Under the pieces are notes generated by a model. The model did not search any database and was not told the origin of the DNA. It saw nothing but the letters and a program-made list of their open reading frames with translations. Made by a program: the position numbers and the translations under genes. 7,888 bases of DNA from an uncultured Eubacteriales bacterium (GTDB lineage Bacteria; Bacillota; Clostridia; UBA1381; UMGS1253). The stretch covers positions 1-7,888 of the forward strand of contig URQR01000092.1 in assembly GCA_900550065.1 (NCBI GenBank), read 5' to 3'. Every line of letters starts with the position of its first letter. Position 1 is the stretch's first letter. This document shows, one piece after another, positions 1 through 7,100 of the stretch.

Positions 1-26
1 CATATGGCGGTCTTTTTGCGTTTCAT
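1..26 (-). CDS. N-terminal fragment of a gene downstream of the AraC regulator
   Basis: On the minus strand the regulator's TAA stop (28-26) shares its last A with an ATG (26-24), giving the junction TAATG. A GAGG ribosome-binding-like sequence lies four bases upstream (34-31), inside the end of the regulator gene. The eight visible codons read MKRKKTAI, a basic start that would suit a signal peptide or membrane anchor, although this is too little to identify a product. The overlap suggests that the gene is co-transcribed and translationally coupled with the regulator. The ribosome-binding site and the tight overlap are the only support, and the frame could close just outside the window. Confidence 0.4.
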
Positions 27-940
27 TATTCCTCTTTTAGTTTCTTTTTATAATCGGCGGGCGTAACGCCTGTAATTTTGGTGAAGGTTTTAATAAAGTG
101 CGAATGATCGAAAAATCCTGTCAGGCTTGCGATGTCAGCGAGAGAGACACCCTTTTTTATATAATTTTTTGCAACTGCAACACGATAGCGGTTGATGTAG
201 CATAATGGAGAACAGTTCAGTTTTTCCTTAAAAATTCTATTATAAGTTGAATACGACATTGCGGCGCATTTCGCTAAATCCTCCACTGCTATCTTTTCGT
301 TATAATGCGAGTAAATATAGAGCAGGCTTTTTGCAAATGCGTTCGCGCCGTTGCTTTCTGCACCGAGCAATGTATCCTTTTCATACTTTGTATAACAAAA
401 ACATAAAAATGACACAATAGACAGCGCGCTGCCGGAAAGAAAGCTACATATTGCGTGCAAACAGTCATGATGAAACGGCGGGTAAGCCGTTTTAGCAAAA
501 TACATTTTTTGTGATTGTTCTAATAATGTATCTAATAAATCGTAATCTTCTGGATTCAAATGTAAAAACCGCGTAGATTCCCCGTCGGAACGAAACAATG
601 GTAAAACACTAAATAATGGATAAAAGCCGTTTAAATTATCTAGTTCATTTGTGAAGTTCTTGACCCAGAGCGTACTGATCATTACATTATAGACATTTAA
701 ATTACTATTTGATATAAATTGATGGGAAATAAAAGGCGGCACAACAAACACGTCTCCCTTTTTGCACAGATATGTTGAACCGTCTACGATATGTGTTCCG
801 TTTCCAGAGGCTATGATATTGATTTCATAGAATTCGTGTTTATGCAAGTTGGAAGAATAATTCTTATGTAAAAATACATTGACCATATCATTGGAATAGT
901 GCTGAAAAGTATTTTGGTCATACCAAATATCATAGCCCAT
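26..940 (-). CDS. AraC-family transcriptional regulator
   Basis: This 304-residue protein has the usual length and two-domain layout of AraC-type sugar regulators. Residues about 20-110 look like the cupin-fold effector-binding domain: H33, H35 and E39 in HKHEFYEI, then a GDVFVVPP turn followed by H73. Residues about 209-304 form the AraC/XylS DNA-binding domain. Its first helix-turn-helix is near residues 218-240 (VEDLAKCAAMSYSTYNRIFK). Its second is near 264-290, with the typical signature DIASLTGF, then FIKTFTKITGVTPADYKK. I chose the ATG at 940 because GGGAGGA (953-947) lies six bases before it; a TTG at 955 would place the start upstream of that site. The protein is probably cytoplasmic, binds a sugar or oligosaccharide, and controls the divergent secreted esterase gene and perhaps its own promoter. 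The effector and the direction of regulation are inferred from family and position only. Confidence 0.93.
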   Translation of the reverse strand: MGYDIWYDQNTFQHYSNDMVNVFLHKNYSSNLHKHEFYEINIIASGNGTHIVDGSTYLCKKGDVFVVPPFISHQFISNSNLNVYNVMISTLWVKNFTNELDNLNGFYPLFSVLPLFRSDGESTRFLHLNPEDYDLLDTLLEQSQKMYFAKTAYPPFHHDCLHAICSFLSGSALSIVSFLCFCYTKYEKDTLLGAESNGANAFAKSLLYIYSHYNEKIAVEDLAKCAAMSYSTYNRIFKEKLNCSPLCYINRYRVAVAKNYIKKGVSLADIASLTGFFDHSHFIKTFTKITGVTPADYKKKLKEE

Positions 941-946
941 TTTAAA

Positions 947-953
947 TCCTCCC
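947..953 (-). promoter_or_regulatory. Ribosome binding site that fixes the AraC start
   Basis: GGGAGGA on the minus strand sits six bases before the ATG at 940. It argues against the in-frame TTG at 955, whose first codons would consist of this site. Confidence 0.8.
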
Positions 954-968
954 AAAGGGTAAAAAGTG

Positions 969-998
969 AAATATACACAAAAAATGATAAATATATAC
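969..998. promoter_or_regulatory. Possible AraC half-site pair (direct repeat)
   Basis: AAATATACAC (969-978) and AAATATATAC (989-998) differ at one base in ten and are spaced 20 bases start to start, about two helical turns. AraC-family proteins often bind direct repeats with roughly this spacing close to the target promoter. The pair lies between the regulator and the promoter elements of the divergent esterase gene. The region is very AT-rich, so a chance match is quite possible. Confidence 0.25.
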
Positions 999-1017
999 TA
1001 TATTTTTTATACTCATT

Positions 1018-1046
1018 ATTATAATATAAACTTATGGTATTATCAA
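1018..1046 (-). promoter_or_regulatory. Probable sigma-A-type promoter of the AraC gene
   Basis: Read on the minus strand, TTGATA (1046-1041) is followed after 17 bases by TATAAT (1023-1018). That is a five-of-six -35 match and a perfect -10 at the optimal spacing. Transcription would begin near 1011 and give a leader of about 70 bases before the ATG at 940. Confidence 0.6.
1020..1043 (+). promoter_or_regulatory. Candidate promoter elements of the large esterase gene
   Basis: There are two candidate -10 elements facing right: TATAAT (1020-1025) and an extended type, TG-G-TATTAT (1035-1043). Neither has a recognisable -35 box 16-18 bases upstream (the sequence there is ACTATA or ATTATT). A promoter with a good -10 and a poor -35 often depends on an activator, which would fit an adjacent AraC regulator. 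Which element is used cannot be decided from sequence. Confidence 0.35.
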
Positions 1047-1073
1047 GAAAAATTTTTTACAATAAAAATTAAC

Positions 1074-1081
1074 AGGAGGGG
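1074..1081 (+). promoter_or_regulatory. Strong ribosome binding site setting a TTG start
   Basis: AGGAGGGG ends six bases before TTG 1088. An in-frame TAA at 1070-1072 blocks any longer product, and the first in-frame ATG (1139) falls inside the signal peptide's hydrophobic core and lacks a ribosome binding site. TTG is therefore the best-supported start. Confidence 0.85.
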
Positions 1082-1087
1082 TCTAAC

Positions 1088-1174
1088 TTGAGGGGGAAAT
1101 TATTAGTAAAATTGTTGTCGGCTGTTGTCGCAGCGGCGATGCTTTTGCCGTTGTTTTACAGCGTTGGTCTGGCA
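1088..1174 (+). other. Signal peptide of the large esterase
   Basis: Residues 1-29 comprise a basic start (MRGKLLVK), a hydrophobic core (LLSAVVAAAMLLPLF) and a polar end, with likely cleavage after GLA and before EGQD. There is no lipobox cysteine, so this looks like a Sec/SPase I substrate rather than a lipoprotein. Confidence 0.85.
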
Positions 1175-4100
1175 GAGGGGCAGGACAATGTTGTATACGA
1201 CGCTGGGACGACAGTTGAGGCCGAAAATTGCACAATTCATAAAGCACATGGAGAGGCAGTCAAAGATCCAAAGGCAAATGTAGGGTCAGCTGAGGGATAT
1301 TCGGCAGTTGAACTTACAAACGGGCAGCCGGGTGGGAACCGTTACGTCCCGACCGACGATACATGGACCGGCATCACTGCACAATTCCGCGTCACAGAGG
1401 CAGGTACTTACGCGGCTTCTATGCGTTACTATTCATCTTCAATGGGAAATGACTCGTTTTACTACAGCTTTGGGACGGATGACTTTGTAGAAGGCGCAAC
1501 GACTATATGTGAAGATGGCGAATACCATTGGAAAATACTCGGCACGGCGTATTTGCAGCCGGGTGTATATAAAGTACGGATTGCTGTGCGCGAGCAGGGG
1601 ATGCGCATTGACCAAATCAAGATAGGCGATTCATGGGTGGCGCCGGCAGTTGCCGGGCAGACGGTGTATCCGGAGCTGATGGGCGCGGATTCAATTGGAA
1701 AGGTTGCAAAATTTGAAGACGGCGACCGCGTTGCCTTTATCGGCGACAGTATTACGCATGGCGGTTATACGCACGCATTTATCTATAATTATTATGCGAC
1801 GCGGTATCCGAACTGTGATTTTACTTATTTGAACAAGGGCATCAACGGCGACCGTGCCGTAACTGCCCAGACGCGATTTAACCACGATATTTATGACGCG
1901 GATTCCGACTTTAACAAAGTTGTAATTATGCTCGGTACGAACGATATGTCGCGTGGGGAATATTTTGCGGGCAAGGAGCTGCTCGAAGGGGCAGAAACGA
2001 GAAGAAATAATCTGATTGAGTCCTATAAAACAGAATATAGAAAACTATTAGAGCTTGTCAAGGCGAAGAACCCGCAGCAGGTCATTTTGGTGACGCCGCC
2101 GATGTTTGACGAGTGGGTACCGGAGTCGAACAACGAAACGTCTCCGGGATTTAACAATGTAGTCCGTAAGGCGGGCGCAATTGTTTACGATTTTGCGCAG
2201 GAATATGGTTACGATTTTGTAGATATCAATACGCCGCAAACGATTATTGATGCATATCAGCGTCAATCGAATGTAAACTTTACTTTCACGCCGGACAGAA
2301 TACACCCGAGTGATATCGGCCATTATATTATGGCGTATTCGTTCTTAAAGGCACAGGGAGAAACGGGCGAGGTTGCGTCGGTTTCCGTTGATGCTGCGCA
2401 AAAGACAATTGATTCGGACAATGCGTCTGTAGCGAACCTGTCGGTGACAGACAGCACGGTTACGTATCAATATACACCAAACTCGCTGCCGCTCGGCGCA
2501 GACGAAACGTACCGGAGCGTGGAGCAGCTTCTGCCAATTACGGACGAGCTAAACAGGGAAACGATCCGCGTGGCGGGACTGAAGGACGGACTTTACAATA
2601 TAAAAATGAACGATCGTCTTGTAATGCAGGCGAGAGGGGCACAGCTTGCCTCCGGCGTAAATATCGCGGACAAACAAAAGAACGCGAACCAGCAGGTTGC
2701 GCTGACCGTGCTTAATTTTGTTAAACTGCATAGGAAAACGATGGAGTCTTACCGTAACTTTTTTGCAAATCAAATTCAGTATATCTCAAAGTACAAGCTT
2801 GACGCTGCGAGCAATGCAACGCTTGTCAGCTCGGCGCAGGCGTGGATTGCGGCGAACCCGTCCGCCGCGTCCGACATTGAAACATTACAGAAATATTTGA
2901 ACCAAAAGGCGGCAGAGAGCAGCACTTTGGCACAGCTTGCGGCGTATGAGGCGAGAGTCGCAGAGCTGAATAAGCCGGTACAGTGCAATGTTGTGATTGA
3001 GTATGCAGGCGAAGGGTCAGTTGTACAAAACAGTGCAGTATATGAAAAGTTTTCTTTGCCGCAGGATACGCTGTCAATTATCCCGAGCACGAATAACGGC
3101 GGCATTTCGATCGCACGTATTGCTTTTTCTGACGCAAACGGCGTAATCAGCGAAATACCTGCGGCGGGCGGTTCTGTTAAGGCGCTGGCTTCTGTCGTGA
3201 ACAATACCGCGCAGGATAAAGAAGCGATTTTGTGGGTCGGAATGTATCAGGGCGATAGACTGTTGAATGTCAAAACTGTATATGCGTCCATTCCGTCCGG
3301 TGCGAGCGTGCCGATGGAACTGTCGATTCCTGTAGCTGCTGGAACAGACAGCATACGCGCCGGCGTGTGGGATTCACTTTTGAACATTAATCCATATGTG
3401 CCGTCCGCTGTCTTCCCGGCAGATGAGAACACGGTCGGACAAATCTGGGTCGGCAAGGAAAAGCTGCCGGGCTTTTCCCCGGAAATTATGGAATATACTT
3501 ATTATTTACATAAGCTGGATATGCGGATGCCCTATGTCAGCGCAATGATGACGAACAGCTTTGCTTCGGCTGAAGTAACGCAGGCGTCCACAGTTGGCTC
3601 TGTAGCAACTGTAAAGGCCGGCGGAAAAACGTATACAATTAGATTTATAAATGAGCCATTGCCGGTTCTTTCGGCGCTTACAGTCGGCGGTAAGGGTTTG
3701 GATGGGTTTAGCCCGGAAACGTATCAGTATACATATGAGGCTGCAGACGGCGGCGACATTACAGTTGCGGCGCAGGCAGCAGAAGGACTGCAAATCGACG
3801 TTGAACAAGCGGGCGAAACAGGCGGTACAGCGACTGTAACGGTTACCGCTCCGTTTGGAAGTAAACGGACGTATACAGTCACGTTTGGGAAAATCGGAAA
3901 GCCGGGCGAGGTAACAAACATATACAGAGGCGGCGCTCCGACGACGGAGGTTACGGCTGTCCCGTCTCTTGGCGCAAAGTTAATTGATATGTACAGCGCT
4001 TATGCGACGGATGCAGAGCGGATTGCTGCTGTGAAGGCGGATGATAACCCATACGAAAACATTGCCTATGCACAATATACAAACCGCAGCAGCCAGACGG

Positions 4101-7100
4101 CATGGGATGCAAAGACGGACGCAAATAACTGGCTGCCAAACACCTATGGTACTGCAATTGAGTTTATATATGCACAGTCGCAAAACTCTGCTTTGATTTC
4201 GCCCAATGTGACACGTCTGTATAAATCGACAGATGACCCATGCAACACAGAGGAAATAGCAAAGAAATCATATGAATTTGACATCAGCAAGGACGCAACT
4301 GTTGTTATTACAACGAATGGACAAAGTGCATTTATCGCAAATCAGGGCTGGAGCTATGAAAAAGACGCGAAGTACCAGCTTTGCTATCCAAACTACACGA
4401 GAATCCAGGATACAAGTACGCTGCCGGAGGAAAATTATTATCTTATTCCGAACGGCCAAGTAGCGAATATATGGAGTGTATCCGACGGCTCCGCGTATTT
4501 GAAGCATTTTAAGGCCGGAGAGCGTGTTGCGGTACCGGCGTTTGATGTAAATAACAGCTACAGGAAAAACAGTATATTTATTATTTGGGATGAATGCAAT
4601 AAGGACGCGAAGCTGTATGATATTATGGCTGACGGCGTATCTATACCGGGCTTTGACCCAAATGTGACGGAGTATACGCTCAAAGTCGCGGAGGGTGTTG
4701 TAGATGTTCCGCAAATCAGCGTCAGCGCGACACTGGGCGCGAATGCTGAGGTTGTACAGGCCCAGTCACTCTCAGAAAGCGCAACCGTTACAGCGTGCGG
4801 TAAGACGTATACAATTTTTTTTTCAGTAACAGATAAGTCGCCCGGAACGATTAGCAATGTGTACTGGAACGGCGTTGCAACCAATGCGGTTTACGGCGTG
4901 CCAAGCGTAGGCATCAACCCGCCCGACCTTTACAATGGAAAGACAGATGCAGAGCGGGTTGCTTCCGTGAAGGCGCTTGCCGGGACAGAATATGACTCGG
5001 ACGCATATATCGCATTTAGCAACCGTAAAATTGCCGGTTCATGGAATTCGGCGGGAGGCGGCTATTACGCTTATAATTTAAAATTTATATATGCTGATAA
5101 CAACAGCATTTTCATGGATAAAAATGTGACGCGGCTCTACAAATCGGATAATGACAACCCAACAGAGTCGACTGCGTCAAAAATATATGAGTTCGATATT
5201 GACAAAGGAGCGACAGTCTATATTTCGGTTACTGACGATAAATATGCGCAGAAGCGCGGCGAGTGCAAGAGCCCATTTATTGAAAGCCTCGGCGGATGGA
5301 CGTATGATTATGATGTTGATAAGTATGGACTCTCGACATGGAGTTTTAAAGAAGTGACGTCCCCGGAAAAGGCATATGTGCCGGACGGTACGGTTAAACA
5401 TGCATGGGCTTCAACCGGAAGTGTGTACTACAAGCACTTTAATGCGGGTGAGCGGGTGAGCGTGCCCGCCTATAGTGCGACGGAGTCATACTTACAGACG
5501 AGTGTATTCCTTGTTTGGGATAACCTCAATACAGAAGAAAAGATATTTGATATTTTAGCGGATGGAATCTCTGTTGGCAATTTTGACCCTTCTGTGACAA
5601 GCTATACCGTACAGGTAGAGCGGGGGACGGCCGTGCCAAAAATCAGCGTCAGCGCGACGGAGACGGCAAATGTAGAAATCGTACAGGCACAGTCGCTTGA
5701 CGGCAGTGCAATTGTTACGGCATGTGGAAAGACGTATACGATTTCGTTTGAGCAGATTACGCCGGACATGACGCTTTCTTCTCTCATGGTGGACGGCGCC
5801 ATGGTTGATGGATTTGACCCAGCAGTAAAGGAATATACTGTAACGTTGGAGCGCGGCAATATGAACATTCCGCAGGTTAAGGCGACGGCAGCGTTAAGTG
5901 TGAATTCCCTTGAAGTGAAGCAGGCGGTCAAGACGCCGGGCGACGCAAAGGTGACTGTAAAGACGCCGCGCGGTGCGTCGGAAACGTATACAGTACATTT
6001 TAAGAAGACAGGAACGCCCGGCATTGTATCGAACATTTTTGCAGGCGGAAAGGCGACGGCGGATGTAACGGCTGTTCCTGCTCTCGGCGCGGAAATGATT
6101 GACATGTATCATGCCTATGAGACGGACGCGGAGCGGATTGCGGCGGTGATATCTCCTGATAATCCATATGCAAACACCGCCTATGCGCAGTTTACGGACC
6201 GGGCAAGTGAAAAAGCTTGGAAGGAAAAATCCGGCCCGGCGGCCGAACCGGCGAACACCTATGGGGCGCAGAGTGAATTTATCTACTTAAACCACCCGAA
6301 CAGCGTTCTTATCTCACCGGATAATACGCGGCTATATAAATCGACGACAGACCCGACAGGAGCTGACGTAGCAAAGAAGTCGTATGAATTTGACATCAGC
6401 AAAGATGCAACCGTTTATATCACAACAGGTGGAGTGAGCAGCTTTATTGCTGCGCAGGGTTGGGAGTACGACAATCAGGCTAAATATCGGCTTTACTATA
6501 CAAGCCGCAGTAACGGCAATATTGTAGACGACCCATCTGCTGTAAACAGCCGCTATGTAATTCCGGACGGAACGAGCGCGGTTATGATGAATGCAAACGG
6601 TGCAGTCTATAAAAAGCATTTTTCAAAGGAAGAACGTGTTGCTGTGCCCGCTTTTTCAGAAGAGAGAAGCTATCGACAAACAAATGTATTTATCGTATGG
6701 GATGATTGCAATGACGAGCGTGCAGCATATGGCCTGAAATATAAAATTGGTGCGGAAACAAAAGAAGTGGAAGATTTTGACCTTGAGAAGCGCGCTTACG
6801 ATATCACACTTCCGGCGGGTACAACGCAGGTGCCGGAGCTATGGATGATGGCGACGCGGACTGCAAATGCACAGGTTACAATGCCGGAAACGTTTACAAA
6901 CGGGAAAGTGACTGCTACTGTAACGGTCGAATTGGAAAGCGGTACTGTGACAACTTATACGGTTAATTTCTATGTCGATTCTGAACCGGAGGACGATGTG
7001 CGTCTTAGCAGTATTTCCTATAGTGGAACGGCTGTAGAAGGGTTTAACCCTTACACACGCAGCTATGCGGTGGACTTACCGCTTGGTTCGTCATACCCGA

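Noticed and set aside
941..955. A longer AraC start at the TTG at 955
   Set aside because: The extra codons would consist of the GGGAGGA ribosome binding site itself, which is ideally placed for the ATG at 940.
1..1087. Rho-independent terminator or riboswitch in the non-coding stretches
   Set aside because: The T- and A-rich runs near 1003-1060 are not preceded by a GC-rich hairpin, and the 147-base gap is too AT-rich to show a known riboswitch core.
1308..1490. A 60-codon open frame on the plus strand
   Set aside because: It is out of frame within the carbohydrate-binding-like domain, lacks a ribosome binding site and resembles no protein family.
2776..3204. A 142-codon open frame on the minus strand
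   Set aside because: It is antisense to the SGNH extension and beta-rich domain. Its alanine- and serine-rich translation mirrors the GCG/GCA-rich codons of the real gene, and no family is recognisable.
4268..4714. A 148-codon open frame on the minus strand
   Set aside because: It is antisense to unknown module copy A and has no recognisable domain, whereas the plus-strand frame is conserved in three copies.
5602..6105. A 167-codon open frame on the minus strand
   Set aside because: It lies wholly antisense to the large esterase frame, which encodes recognisable Cadherin-like modules here. The predicted protein has no family features; it is a shadow of the codon bias on the other strand.
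3896..6712. Repeated DNA considered as a CRISPR array or mobile element
   Set aside because: The repeats are about 700 bases long, diverged, and in frame within one coding sequence. There are no short identical repeats with unique spacers, no transposase and no terminal inverted repeats.
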